A DNA stretch of 64,000 nt from Herminiimonas arsenitoxidans (GCF_900130075.1 NZ_LT671418.1:2294001-2358000), one strand, 5' to 3'; numbered from the stretch's first letter, positions 38,156 through 47,272 are shown. Program-made: numbers and translations. Notes: generated by a model from the sequence alone, not told the origin.

Positions 38156-38653
38156 ATGGCCGCAAACAGCACACAATCCGTCACCGATGCAATGTCAGGC
38201 GAATCGCTGGAATTTTTATCTTTCACACTGGGTAACGAAGAGTACGGCGTTTCCATACAAAAAGTGCAGGAACTGCGCGGTTACGATACCGTCACGCGCA
38301 TCGCAAATGCTCCCGACTTCATCAAGGGCGTCGTCAATCTGCGCGGCATCATCGTGCCTATCATCGACATGCGCATCAAGTTCAATCTCGGCTCACCGAC
38401 TTACGATCAATTTACCGTTGTCGTGATACTCAACATCGGCGGTCGCGTGGTGGGCATGGTGGTCGATAGCGTGTCCGACGTCATTACCTTGACACCTGAG
38501 CAAATCAAACCTGCACCGGAAATGGGCGGCGCACTGGCTACCGATTATCTGGTTGGCCTGGGCACCGTCGATCAGCGCATGTTGATTCTGGTCGATATCG
38601 ACAAGCTGATGTCCAGCAACGAAATGGGTTTGATCGAACAGCACGCGTTGTAA
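38156..38653 (+). CDS. cheW: chemotaxis coupling protein CheW
   Basis: A 165-residue CheW. An N-terminal extension of about 14 residues precedes [38 protein letters not shown] and [14 protein letters not shown] are the diagnostic segments. CheW links receptors to the CheA kinase at the membrane. It is followed by two receptor genes in the same direction with about 100 and 80 base gaps. No CheA, CheY or CheR is seen nearby, so the partner kinase must be elsewhere. Confidence 0.94.
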   Translation: MAANSTQSVTDAMSGESLEFLSFTLGNEEYGVSIQKVQELRGYDTVTRIANAPDFIKGVVNLRGIIVPIIDMRIKFNLGSPTYDQFTVVVILNIGGRVVGMVVDSVSDVITLTPEQIKPAPEMGGALATDYLVGLGTVDQRMLILVDIDKLMSSNEMGLIEQHAL

Positions 38654-38757
38654 AGCCCCAGTCACGTCCAACCCATCCCTGCGGATGGGTTCGCGCCTGC
38701 AGCACAATCATCTGCGACTACCCTGCTCCAACTACAACCTGTTTGCTTGGGATACAT

Positions 38758-40461
38758 ATGTTAAAGAATATAACGATCAAATCGCTACTCTTGTTTGCGA
38801 TGGGGATTCTATCCATCTTGCTGATTGCAACTGGCGCGCTGGGACTGACCTCGCTGGACACGACCAACAAGGCTTTGAAGAGCGTGTATGAAGATCGCAC
38901 GGTGGCACTGGGAGAATTGAATGTCGTCATCACACTGCTGACCATCAATCAACTCGATTTGGCCGCATCGATTTACGGTGATCCCAACCTGGTCATACCG
39001 AAAATGGATGCGATAGAAAAACGCACCAAGGAAATTCACAAGGCCTTCGCCGACTACATGCAGACTAAATTGACACCAGCTGAAAAAGAGCTGGCTGACA
39101 AATTTTCTGCCAGCCACAAAATTTTTCTCGACAAAGCATTGCTGCCAGCCATTGCAGCATCACGCGGCGGCAATGTCTTGCGCGTGACTGAAATCGTCAA
39201 CGGCCCGATGGAAGAGTTAGTCAAGCCGGTACGTGATGATGTACACGGCTTGATCGACTTTCAATTGCAGGAAGCAAAAAAAGAATTCGAGGAATCGCAA
39301 ACACGCTTCACCCTGGTACGTAATCTCTCGCTCGGATTCATTGCCTTCGGCGTATTGCTTGCCGCCTTCATGGCCTTCTGGCTGATACGTCTGATCGTGC
39401 GTCCGCTGCGCGAAGCAGTGCAGGTTGCCAAGAGCGTTGCCGCCGGCGATCTGACACAACAGATCAGAGTGCAATCATCCAACGAAACCGGGCAGTTGCT
39501 GCAAGCGATCAAGGATATGAATGACAGCTTGTCCAAAACCGTCAGCGCAGTACGACATGGCACAGAAACCATCACCACCGCTTCCGGCGAAATCGCCTCC
39601 GGCAATGCCGACCTGTCCAGCCGCACAGAATCACAAGCAGGTTCACTGGAAGAAACCGCCAGCTCGATGGAAGAACTGACCTCAACCGTGCGCCAGAATG
39701 CAGACAATGCACTGCAGGCAAATCAACTGGCAGCCTCCGCCTCCGAAGTTGCCGTCAAGGGTGGCCAGGTCGTCAGTGATGTCGTGCAAACGATGGGCTC
39801 CATCAAGGATAGTTCACGCAAGATCGTCGACATCATCGGCGTCATCGATGGCATCGCTTTCCAGACCAACATCCTGGCTTTGAATGCCGCAGTTGAAGCC
39901 GCACGTGCCGGCGAACAAGGTCGCGGCTTTGCAGTGGTGGCGTCCGAGGTACGCAATCTCGCACAACGCTCCGCCGCCGCCGCCAAGGAAATCAAAGCGC
40001 TTATCGGTGACTCTGTACACAAAGTAGAAGAGGGCAGCCTGCAAGTCACGCAAGCCGGCAAGACGATGGAAGAAATCGTCAACAGCGTCAAACGCGTGAC
40101 CGACATCATGAGCGAAATCACCGCCGCCAGTCAGGAACAAACTGCCGGGATAGAACAAGTGAACCAAGCCATTGCGCAAATGGATCAAGTCACGCAACAG
40201 AATGCCGCACTGGTAGAACAAGCGGCCGCAGCAGCAGTAGCGCTGCAACAAGAAGCCGGCAGTCTGTCGCAAGTCGTGAGCGTATTCAAACTGGGTACCG
40301 ACAGACAAGAAGTGACAACGCATGCCCGCGTTACACCGATTTCCAGTGCGACTGCTAAAACAAAAAACAAGATCCTGCCTGCGCGACACGAGCAGGACGC
40401 GACAGCAACGCCCAAGCTCACCATGGCTACGGGTACTGACAACGATTGGAAAGAATTCTAA
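38758..40461 (+). CDS. methyl-accepting chemotaxis protein with C-terminal tether
   Basis: A 567-residue receptor: helix near residues 8-30, periplasmic four-helix-bundle domain to about 190, second helix 191-213, HAMP to about 265, and a long signalling domain with the conserved hairpin tip [22 protein letters not shown]. The C-terminus ends in DNDWKEF. That pentapeptide resembles the CheR/CheB docking tether NWETF of the E. coli receptors, after a flexible linker. The ligand is unknown. ATG 38758 starts directly before the first helix. Confidence 0.92.
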   Translation: MLKNITIKSLLLFAMGILSILLIATGALGLTSLDTTNKALKSVYEDRTVALGELNVVITLLTINQLDLAASIYGDPNLVIPKMDAIEKRTKEIHKAFADYMQTKLTPAEKELADKFSASHKIFLDKALLPAIAASRGGNVLRVTEIVNGPMEELVKPVRDDVHGLIDFQLQEAKKEFEESQTRFTLVRNLSLGFIAFGVLLAAFMAFWLIRLIVRPLREAVQVAKSVAAGDLTQQIRVQSSNETGQLLQAIKDMNDSLSKTVSAVRHGTETITTASGEIASGNADLSSRTESQAGSLEETASSMEELTSTVRQNADNALQANQLAASASEVAVKGGQVVSDVVQTMGSIKDSSRKIVDIIGVIDGIAFQTNILALNAAVEAARAGEQGRGFAVVASEVRNLAQRSAAAAKEIKALIGDSVHKVEEGSLQVTQAGKTMEEIVNSVKRVTDIMSEITAASQEQTAGIEQVNQAIAQMDQVTQQNAALVEQAAAAAVALQQEAGSLSQVVSVFKLGTDRQEVTTHARVTPISSATAKTKNKILPARHEQDATATPKLTMATGTDNDWKEF

Positions 40462-40539
40462 AGAAACCCGCCCCACCGTCCCATCACATCTTGCAGTAAC
40501 GAACACGGTTCTGCGGTTCTGAATTCATAGGAGAGAAAT

Positions 40540-42291
40540 ATGCAGTGGTTTCAACAATTACGCGTAACGGTCAGACTTATTCTTTGTTTTTTGATAGTCG
40601 CAGCAGTAGGTGGTGCGATCGGTGCACTTGGTATTTTTCACATGAGCAACATCAATGCATCGACCGAAAGTCTGTACAACAATGAGTTGCACGCATTGAA
40701 GGCGGCGCAGGAAGCCAACATCGATCTGATCTACGCCAGTCGTGCCCAGATGACGCTGCTGTCGGCCTCTACTCGCAGTGATCGCAACGCCGGCATCAAG
40801 GAATTGACGAGCTCTTTGCAGCATCTTGAAGAGCAACTCGCCAAAGTCAAACCACTGTTTCAAGACACCAAGGAAGGGCAGGAGCTTTATCAGCAATATG
40901 AAAGCCTGATGCCACCGTTGAAACAAGGTCTGATGGATTTCATCGCATTGATTTCCAAACAGTCCTTGGATAACTCTCAATTCGACGGCAACGTGAGTGA
41001 GAACAGCGCGCAATTGCTGAAGAGCTCGCGCGGCGTTGAAAAAGTGCTGCAAGACATGGTGCGCTACAGCGACCAGCGCGCCAAGGCCAGCGTGGATCAA
41101 GTCGGCAATACGTACCAAACATCACGTCTATTGATCGCTGTACTGGCACTGGCCGGCATTATCGTCAGCGTTGGCTTGGGCATGCTGGTCGCACGTCAAT
41201 TGGCGCGTCAATTAGGTGGTGAGCCTGGTTACGCCGCAGCCGTCGTGAGTCGCATTGCCGATGGCGATCTGACAGGCGAAGTGGAAACACGTTCAGCGCA
41301 TGCCGGCAGCTTGCTGTATTCCATCAAGCAGATGCAATATCAACTGACCGAAGTCATCGGCAAGATCAAGCAATCGACAGACACTATAGCCACGGCTTCA
41401 GGCCAGATCGCAGTCGGCAATCAGGATCTCTCTTCACGCACGGAAGAACAAGCCGGTTCGCTGGAAGAAACCGCCAGCTCGATGGAAGAACTGACCTCAA
41501 CCGTCAAACAGAATGCCGATAATGCACGTCAAGCGAACCAACTTGCCGTCTCGGCCTCAGAAGTCGCAGTCAAGGGCGGCAGTGTCGTCAGCCAAGTTGT
41601 GCATACGATGGGCTCCATCAATGCCTCGTCACGCAAAATTGTCGACATCATTGGTGTTATCGACAGCATCGCATTTCAAACCAACATCCTCGCGCTGAAT
41701 GCAGCGGTCGAAGCCGCACGTGCTGGCGAACAAGGTCGCGGCTTTGCCGTCGTCGCCAGCGAAGTGCGCAATCTGGCACAACGCAGCGCCAGTGCAGCTA
41801 AAGAGATCAAGATTCTGATCGACGACTCGGTAGGCCAAGTTGATATCGGTAGCAAACTGGTTGATCAAGCTGGCGTCACTATGGGTGAAATCGTCACCTC
41901 GATCAAACGCGTGGTCGACATCATGAATGAAATCACTTCTGCCAGTCAGGAACAAAGCGCCGGCATCGAGCAGGTGAATCGCGCCATCAGCCAGATGGAT
42001 GAAATGACACAGCAAAACGCCGCCTTGGTAGAACAGGCTGCTGCAGCTGCGCAAAGCATGCAGGATCAAGCAGTCGAATTGTCCCGCGCGGTCGGCACCT
42101 TCCGCCTGAATGAGCACGAGGCCACATACTCCGCGCCTCGAATACAAGCGTCTAGCGCATCGACGCATGAGATCGAAGCTCCTGCTCCTGGCAAACCAGT
42201 AACGCCGCCTGCCGCTGCACGCAAAGCAGCTAGCCAACCGCAAAAACCGATTACGGTCGACAAGAACGGTGATGATTGGGAAGAGTTTTAA
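40540..42291 (+). CDS. methyl-accepting chemotaxis protein with C-terminal tether, second copy
   Basis: A 583-residue receptor with a first helix near residues 10-30, a periplasmic helical domain to about 188, a second helix near 190-212, a HAMP-like region, and a signalling domain nearly identical in its core to the preceding receptor ([22 protein letters not shown]). The periplasmic domains differ, so the ligands probably differ. It ends in GDDWEEF, again a tether-like pentapeptide after a proline- and alanine-rich linker. It is 78 bases from the first receptor. Confidence 0.92.
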   Translation: MQWFQQLRVTVRLILCFLIVAAVGGAIGALGIFHMSNINASTESLYNNELHALKAAQEANIDLIYASRAQMTLLSASTRSDRNAGIKELTSSLQHLEEQLAKVKPLFQDTKEGQELYQQYESLMPPLKQGLMDFIALISKQSLDNSQFDGNVSENSAQLLKSSRGVEKVLQDMVRYSDQRAKASVDQVGNTYQTSRLLIAVLALAGIIVSVGLGMLVARQLARQLGGEPGYAAAVVSRIADGDLTGEVETRSAHAGSLLYSIKQMQYQLTEVIGKIKQSTDTIATASGQIAVGNQDLSSRTEEQAGSLEETASSMEELTSTVKQNADNARQANQLAVSASEVAVKGGSVVSQVVHTMGSINASSRKIVDIIGVIDSIAFQTNILALNAAVEAARAGEQGRGFAVVASEVRNLAQRSASAAKEIKILIDDSVGQVDIGSKLVDQAGVTMGEIVTSIKRVVDIMNEITSASQEQSAGIEQVNRAISQMDEMTQQNAALVEQAAAAAQSMQDQAVELSRAVGTFRLNEHEATYSAPRIQASSASTHEIEAPAPGKPVTPPAAARKAASQPQKPITVDKNGDDWEEF

Positions 42292-42605
42292 ACAACTAGT
42301 TTGATCTCGGCGGATTGCTATCCGCTGCACTATCACGTTGCATGCACGTCATCCACAACCATCCTTAGCAAGGAATAAGTGGTTTGATTTGCATGCATTT
42401 TTTTATGACACGTTGATGTCGCGTCGCTCACCTGCATAACATCGTATCAATTCCGCACTGATTGCCACGCAATCCGGCACAGACAATTGTCGTTCCACGC
42501 GTATTGAGTGACAATAGTGCGCGTAGCAAGTGGAACGCTTCTTGCAAACGTTTGTCGAAACCAAGCAAGCCTGAACCAACTCATTCTTTCGCCATCAGAT
42601 TCAAC
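42292..42605. other. intergenic region upstream of the SET-domain gene
   Basis: No gene is supported. It contains two copies of TTGCATGCA (42338-42346 and 42389-42397), a GACAATTGTC palindrome at 42482, and an inverted repeat CGTTCCAC/GTGGAACG (42491-42498 and 42530-42537). These could be regulatory, but I recognise none of them. Confidence 0.5.
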
Positions 42606-43118
42606 ATGACCAAATCGAGCAAGACACCGTCCGCAGCATCAGACAAACCCGCCTTCATCGTCAGAAACTCACCCATCCACGGTCGCGGCGTTTTCGCCAC
42701 ACGCAAAATACCGGCCGATACCTTGCTGGTCGAATATGAAGGCGAACGCATCAGTGCCAAGAAAGCGGCCAAACGACATGGCGCCGATCCGGCAAATCCG
42801 TATCACACGTTTTTCTTCAGTCTGGAAAATGGAAAATTGATCGATGGTGGCGTAGACGGTAGCGATGCGCGTTGGATCAACCACGCTTGCGAACCAAATT
42901 GTGAAGCACGCGAAGAAGATGGTCAGGTCTTTATCTATACTTTGCGCGATATCAAGCGTGGCGAAGAATTCAACTACGACTACGGTTTGATCGTAGAAGA
43001 ACGCCAAACCAAAGAAATCAAGAAAGCCTACGAATGTCGCTGTGGCGCAGAAACCTGCCGCAATACGATGTTGGCGCCAAAAGAAAAGAAACGCTCAAAG
43101 AAAAAGAAGAAAGACTGA
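42606..43118 (+). CDS. SET-domain protein lysine methyltransferase-like
   Basis: A 170-residue protein made of an almost bare SET domain. HGRGVFATRKI, ARWINHACEPNCEA (SAM and substrate binding), GEEFNYDYGL, and the post-SET cysteines in ECRCGAETC are all visible. SET proteins use S-adenosylmethionine to methylate lysines. The C-terminus (about 20 residues) is highly lysine-rich. ATG 42606 starts before MTKSSKTPS. The target protein is unknown. The gene is followed by a terminator. Confidence 0.87.
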   Translation: MTKSSKTPSAASDKPAFIVRNSPIHGRGVFATRKIPADTLLVEYEGERISAKKAAKRHGADPANPYHTFFFSLENGKLIDGGVDGSDARWINHACEPNCEAREEDGQVFIYTLRDIKRGEEFNYDYGLIVEERQTKEIKKAYECRCGAETCRNTMLAPKEKKRSKKKKKD

Positions 43119-43120
43119 TA

Positions 43121-43151
43121 AAAAAAACCGGAGTAAGGCTCCGGTTTTTTT
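43121..43151. terminator. bidirectional intrinsic terminator
   Basis: ACCGGAG and CTCCGGT pair around TAAGG with A-runs on one side and T-runs on the other. It lies between the SET gene and the convergent gdx gene, and can stop both. Confidence 0.85.
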
Positions 43152-43157
43152 ATGGAA

Positions 43158-43478
43158 TCAGCCTGGGCTGAAAATTTTCAAACCTGCGATGCCACAAACA
43201 ATCAGCAAGATACAGAAAATACGCACTGCAGTTACCGCATCACCCAGCAATACCATTCCCAGGATTACCGTACCGACCGTACCGATACCGGTCCAGACCG
43301 CATACGCAGTTCCTACCGGCAAAGTCTTCATGGCGATGCCCAGCAAAGCAACACTGACCACCATTGCAAGCACAGTACCAACAGTAGGCCATAGCTTGGT
43401 AAAGCCCTCGGTATATTTGAGGCCGATTGCCCATCCCACTTCGAGCACGCCTGCGATTACGAGAATAAGCCAAGACAT
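43158..43478 (-). CDS. gdx: guanidinium exporter Gdx/SugE, small multidrug resistance family
   Basis: A 106-residue four-helix SMR protein. [20 protein letters not shown] (about residues 13-32) is the Gdx signature with the essential glutamate and tryptophan, and [18 protein letters not shown] is the third helix. Gdx proteins export guanidinium in exchange for protons. ATG 43478 has AGGAG nine bases upstream; the longer reading is an artefact of the leader. A guanidine-II riboswitch lies directly upstream, which supports guanidinium as the substrate. Confidence 0.93.
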   Translation of the reverse strand: MSWLILVIAGVLEVGWAIGLKYTEGFTKLWPTVGTVLAMVVSVALLGIAMKTLPVGTAYAVWTGIGTVGTVILGMVLLGDAVTAVRIFCILLIVCGIAGLKIFSPG

Positions 43479-43499
43479 GAATAGATCTCCTATAAAGTC

Positions 43500-43544
43500 A
43501 AAGGCCGTCCCCGAATGTTGATGGAGCGGTGGGGTCGTCCCCAC
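43500..43544 (-). promoter_or_regulatory. guanidine-II (mini-ykkC) riboswitch
   Basis: Read on the minus strand, the leader holds two hairpins with ACGR loops: GTGGGG-ACGA-CCCCAC (43529-43544) and GGGG-ACGG-CCTT (43501-43512), separated by 16 bases. The twin ACGR loops are the defining feature of the mini-ykkC motif. The linker contains GCTCCAT, complementary to the GGAG of the AGGAG ribosome site at 43487-43491. Guanidine binding would then free the ribosome site and raise Gdx translation. The second stem includes two G-U pairs, so it is weaker. Confidence 0.82.
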
Positions 43545-43593
43545 TTCCTTGTTCTGCCAGCGAACATGCGAGATACATGGCGGCATATATATC

Positions 43594-43608
43594 GCACCAT
43601 TATAGTGC
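43594..43608 (-). promoter_or_regulatory. NtrC-like site overlapping the gdx -10 element
   Basis: On the minus strand GCACTATAATGGTGC fits the NtrC consensus GCACY-N5-RGTGC. The central TATAAT may also serve as a -10 for gdx. The distance to the ATG is about 116 bases, leaving room for the riboswitch. No sigma-54 promoter is seen downstream, so an activating role is not certain; the site could also be a coincidence. Confidence 0.5.
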
Positions 43609-43840
43609 AAAAATATGCGCTAAGCCAGAAATATGGATCTTGTGCCGAGTAAAATCGGCAAACTGACATGCTTGCAACCGGCATGCTGCGGCTGAAACAA
43701 CAGGGAAAAAGAACTTATGCGAGTAGTTACTCTCTTTTACAGCCCCGTAGATTCAGGAACGAGGCCGAAAAGATCATCTTATGCAAATAATCTATATCTG
43801 TTATTTGAAAAGGAAATTGGTGCGACGCGGCAATACTTCA

Positions 43841-43917
43841 TATACTTCAGTTGTCTCCTCTATGTCTCCTCCTTTGATATAGATTTAGCCCGCCTCCTGC
43901 GCGGGCTTTTTTTTGCC
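43841..43917 (+). ncRNA. tandem small RNA copy 1, 16S-tail mimic with terminator
   Basis: A 77-base repeat with TATACT as probable -10 at its left edge and TTGGTG 18 bases before it. The transcript would start near 43853 and run about 60 bases. It has CUCCUC, then CCUCCUUU (matching the 16S rRNA 3' tail), then an intrinsic terminator GCCCGC-N7-GCGGGC with eight T. A further CTCCT lies in the terminator loop. It resembles the betaproteobacterial toxic small RNA class, which blocks translation through anti-Shine-Dalgarno pairing. The function here is inferred. Confidence 0.7.
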
Positions 43918-43974
43918 CAGAATTATAGAATTAAGCAATTACGTTTGGCTACATGCAGCAATTCACTGACATAA

Positions 43975-44068
43975 CTGCTGACATATCAAAATGATCACAT
44001 CCCATGGTATTCACATTGTGAATGTCCGATATCATAAAAGGAAAGTAGCCTGATAACACGGCCGTCCT
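43975..44068. other. spacer between the two small RNA copies
   Basis: It holds a perfect 15-base palindrome ATTCACA-T-TGTGAAT (44009-44023) and a CTGACATA direct repeat. The palindrome lies about 20 bases before the position expected for the -35 of the second copy, so it may be an operator. No gene is seen. Confidence 0.4.
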
Positions 44069-44145
44069 TATACTTCAGTTGTCTCCTCTATGTCTCCTCC
44101 TTTGATATAGATTCAGCCCGCCTCCTGTGCGGGCTTTTTTTTGCC
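44069..44145 (+). ncRNA. tandem small RNA copy 2, 16S-tail mimic with terminator
   Basis: This copy differs from copy 1 at two of 77 bases: T to C before the terminator stem and C to T within its loop. The stem, T-run and all anti-Shine-Dalgarno blocks are unchanged. TATACT is again at the left edge, but the -35 region (GTAGCC) is poor, so this copy may need an activator or may be weakly expressed. The copies start 228 bases apart. Confidence 0.67.
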
Positions 44146-44161
44146 TAATCGATACAGATAC

Positions 44162-44743
44162 TCATTTTTTCGCTCTTTTTGGCGAGACATGGCAAAAGCA
44201 ATCAACCGCATGATCATTCACCATGCCGATAGCCTGCATATAGGCGTAAATGATGGTCGACCCTACGAATTTAAAACCGCGCTTGGCCAGATCTTTGGAC
44301 AAACGATCTGACAATTCTGTCTTTGCCGGTGTTTCCTTCGCGCTAAGCCACGCATTCACTAGTGGCTTGCCATCTACATACGCCCACAAGAATGGATCCA
44401 GCCCGCCGACTTCCTCGCGCAAGCGCAGATAAGCTTGCGCATTGGTAATAGTAGCAGCCACTTTCAGTTTATTGCGCACGATGCCTGGGTCGGCTAGCAG
44501 CGAGGCAACTTTTTTCGCATCGTAACGCGCTATTTTTTCTGCATCCCACTGATCAAAGGCCGCGCGATAAGTCTCGCGCTTATTGAGTATCGTCGACCAG
44601 CTCAGTCCTGCTTGTGCACCTTCCAGATTCAGCATTTCAAACAAGCGTGTTTCATCATGGCAAGGCACGCCCCATTCTTCATCGTGATATGCGAGGTAGA
44701 GAGGATTGGCTGGATTGGCCCAACTGCAACGAGTAAGTGTCAT
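44162..44743 (-). CDS. tag: DNA-3-methyladenine glycosylase I
   Basis: A 193-residue Tag-family base-excision glycosylase that removes 3-methyladenine from alkylated DNA. RCSWANPANPLYLAYHDEEWGVP is the N-terminal signature; the zinc site uses Cys6 with His/Cys near the C-terminus (NDHAVDCFCH). GLSWSTILNKRETYRAAF is the glycosylase segment. The stop lies 17 bases beyond the second small RNA, on the opposite strand. Confidence 0.93.
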   Translation of the reverse strand: MTLTRCSWANPANPLYLAYHDEEWGVPCHDETRLFEMLNLEGAQAGLSWSTILNKRETYRAAFDQWDAEKIARYDAKKVASLLADPGIVRNKLKVAATITNAQAYLRLREEVGGLDPFLWAYVDGKPLVNAWLSAKETPAKTELSDRLSKDLAKRGFKFVGSTIIYAYMQAIGMVNDHAVDCFCHVSPKRAKK

Positions 44744-44978
44744 GTTCGATAAATAGAATTAGTTGAGAAACGGCGTCAGTGATGCATCATTATCGCCCAT
44801 GCGCGCTAGCTCATCGTTTTGCACAAGGCTTGTACAAATCCCTGCCTTGATCAAGAATGGCGCCTTCTATGGATGGCGCAGCAATTTCTGCCATCCGGCA
44901 TCCAGACTGGAATCTCATGCGTTTTACCCTAGCCCTTCATCCACAATCGCTACATAGCGCGCTCACTCTCCGCGCAAG

Positions 44979-46229
44979 ATGGGCATGATGTCGAATCTAC
45001 AAACACGTACAGTTGCCGTTATCGGCGGCGGCCCGGCCGGTTTAATGGCGGCCGAAGTTCTGGCTGCTCACGGCATCAGCGTCGATCTGTACGATGCGAT
45101 GCCATCCGTCGGCCGCAAATTCCTGCTGGCCGGTAAAGGCGGCATGAACCTCACACATACCGAAGCAAGCGAACCCTTCCTGTCGCGCTACGGCGCGCGC
45201 GCGCAGCAGATTGCCCCCATGCTGCAAACCTTCGATCCGGAAGCATTGCGCGCATGGGTGCACGACTTGGGCATACCCACCTTTGTCGGCAGCTCCGGTC
45301 GTGTCTTTCCCACCGATATGAAAGCCGCACCTTTATTACGTGCATGGCTGAAGCGACTGCGTGACACTCGCGTGCGCTTCCATATGCGACATCGCTGGTT
45401 AGGGTGGAATGATGATCACAGCCTGCGCTTCAATACACCGGACGGAGAACTGACGGTCCAAGCCGATGCAATCGTGCTCGCACTTGGCGGCGGTAGTTGG
45501 GCAAGACTCGGCTCCGATGGCACATGGGTACCATTACTGGAGCAACAAGGCATAACGACTGCACCATTGAAACCAGCCAACTGCGGCTTCGACATAGCAT
45601 GGAGTACGCACTTCCAGGAGCGTTTTGCCGGTCAGCCTATCAAGCCTGTCGTTGCAAGCTGTGTCGATATGCACGGCGTCACACATCAACGGCAGGGCGA
45701 ATTCGTCGTGACGGCAACAGGTGTTGAAGGCAGCTTGATTTATGCACTGTCGGCACACTTGCGTGATCAGATAGCCGCACAAGGCGAAGCAATACTGACA
45801 CTAGACCTCGCTCCAGGTAAAACGCTGGAACGCGTGATGGAGGAAGTTGCGCACCCACGCGGCTCGCGTTCGATCGCCAGTCATCTGCAAAGCAAAGTCG
45901 GCATCGCCGGTGTCAAAGCAGGGCTGTTGCATGAATGCGTAAGCAAGGCAGATTATGCGCAGCCGCACAAACTCGCTGCCGCCATCAAGGCTTTACCGCT
46001 ACGCTTGATTGCAGCACGTCCTATTGATGAAGCGATCAGCAGCGCCGGCGGCGTCGTGTTTGAAGCCTTGAATGAACAATTAATGGCGCAAGCAATGCCT
46101 GGCGTATTTTGTGCGGGCGAGATGCTGGATTGGGAAGCGCCTACCGGCGGCTATCTACTCACAGCCTGTTTTGCCAGCGGACGCGCTGCTGGCATCGGCG
46201 CAGTCGCATGGCTGCAAGCGCAAAAGTAA
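44979..46229 (+). CDS. NAD(P)/FAD-dependent flavoprotein, HI0933/TIGR03862 type
   Basis: A 416-residue flavoprotein. VIGGGPAGLMAAEVLAAHGISVDLYDA (about 14-40) is the FAD-binding motif, GRKFLLAGKGGMNLTHTE the family signature, and the C-terminus has FCAGEMLDWEAPTGGYLLTACFASGRAAG. Its reaction is unknown. Three in-frame ATGs lie within ten bases at the start; the first is used here, and none has a clear ribosome site. It is convergent with the AI-2E-type permease. Confidence 0.87.
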   Translation: MGMMSNLQTRTVAVIGGGPAGLMAAEVLAAHGISVDLYDAMPSVGRKFLLAGKGGMNLTHTEASEPFLSRYGARAQQIAPMLQTFDPEALRAWVHDLGIPTFVGSSGRVFPTDMKAAPLLRAWLKRLRDTRVRFHMRHRWLGWNDDHSLRFNTPDGELTVQADAIVLALGGGSWARLGSDGTWVPLLEQQGITTAPLKPANCGFDIAWSTHFQERFAGQPIKPVVASCVDMHGVTHQRQGEFVVTATGVEGSLIYALSAHLRDQIAAQGEAILTLDLAPGKTLERVMEEVAHPRGSRSIASHLQSKVGIAGVKAGLLHECVSKADYAQPHKLAAAIKALPLRLIAARPIDEAISSAGGVVFEALNEQLMAQAMPGVFCAGEMLDWEAPTGGYLLTACFASGRAAGIGAVAWLQAQK

Positions 46230-46258
46230 TGCGATAAGAAAGAATTGTTTGCTCGCGC

Positions 46259-47272
46259 TTACACCAAGCCGCGATCACTCAACTCTTTCTTCACATACGC
46301 GTAGAACACCGGTGCTGCGATCACGCCGGGAATCCCGAAGATCGATTCCATCACCAACATCGCCGTCAGCAATTCCCAAGTACGTGCATTGATATGCTGA
46401 CCGATGATTTTCGCATTCAGAAAATACTCCAGCTTGTGTATCGTCATCAGGAATATCAGCGAACCAAATGCCGTATGCAGCGAATGCGATAAACCGATAA
46501 TCACCAATATCGTATTGGAAATCAGATTACCAATCACCGGCAACAAGCCGACGAAGAAGGTCACCGCCACCATGGTTTTACGCAGCGGCAATTCGATACC
46601 TGCCAATGGCAACACGATGATCAGATAGATACCAGTTAGCACCGCATTGATACCGGCAATCCGCACCTGCGCGAACACAATATTGCGGAAGGAATCGTGC
46701 AAGATCACCATGCGTGCATGCAGTGCTTCAGCCAAAGGCTTATAGACGCGTGTCGTTGTCGTGTCGTACAAGGCAGCCATCGCACCGATGATCATCCCGA
46801 TCAAAATATGGGCAAAAATTCGACCTGCCTCACTCCCCATCGAGCGTGCTTCCAGTGCATGCGAACGCAGCCAGCTCGTGATCATGGTTTGCAAGGCTGC
46901 CGCATCAACCGGGATATACGCGGCTATCCATAAAGGAATCTGGCTGCGCGAGGCTTCCAGTATGTCTGCCATTTTCTGCAACAACACCGAAATGCGACCG
47001 GCATCGCTACGAAAAAATGTAATCGCGCCCCAGATCGCCACCGCCAGACAAGTCACGATCAAAATACTCAACAAGGCAACCGCGACCACTTGCGCTCTCT
47101 GCCCCACCAGTTTCTTGCTTAATTTAGGGGCCAGCAATTGCACCAGTGAATACACCAGCAAGCCGGAGAACAAGGCCGCCAGCAAACCCTGATGCATGAC
47201 CAACAGCAAGCTCGCTGCTGCCAATAGATAAGAGGCAATCACAACCGGACTGATTTTATTTTGATCGTTCAT
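46259..47272 (-). CDS. AI-2E family (PerM-type) transporter
   Basis: A 337-residue membrane protein with about eight helices. The central helices and the VTFFVGLLPVIGNLISNTILV segment are family features, as is the C-terminal ELLTAMLVMESIFGIPGVIAAPVFYAYVKKEL. Some family members export autoinducer 2 or are Na+/H+ antiporters. The substrate here is not known. It lies 26 bases downstream of creA on the same strand. Confidence 0.85.
   Translation of the reverse strand: MNDQNKISPVVIASYLLAAASLLLVMHQGLLAALFSGLLVYSLVQLLAPKLSKKLVGQRAQVVAVALLSILIVTCLAVAIWGAITFFRSDAGRISVLLQKMADILEASRSQIPLWIAAYIPVDAAALQTMITSWLRSHALEARSMGSEAGRIFAHILIGMIIGAMAALYDTTTTRVYKPLAEALHARMVILHDSFRNIVFAQVRIAGINAVLTGIYLIIVLPLAGIELPLRKTMVAVTFFVGLLPVIGNLISNTILVIIGLSHSLHTAFGSLIFLMTIHKLEYFLNAKIIGQHINARTWELLTAMLVMESIFGIPGVIAAPVFYAYVKKELSDRGLV

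Larger units (their letters stand above)
43479..43840. other. gdx leader and intergenic region before the tandem RNAs
   Basis: Besides the riboswitch, the NtrC-like site and the gdx -10 (TATAAT within 43594-43608 on the minus strand), I see no gene. The first small-RNA -35 (TTGGTG at 43817) lies at its right edge. A TTGAAA at 43805 is an alternative -35 but is badly spaced. Confidence 0.55.

Noticed and set aside
42491..42537. CGTTCCAC/GTGGAACG inverted repeat as an RNA gene or terminator
   Set aside because: The arms are 8 bases with a 31-base loop and no T tract, so it is noted as an intergenic feature only.
44757..44978. Short plus-strand frame upstream of the flavoprotein
   Set aside because: It is cysteine- and serine-rich without family features, ends before the flavoprotein start, and has no ribosome site.
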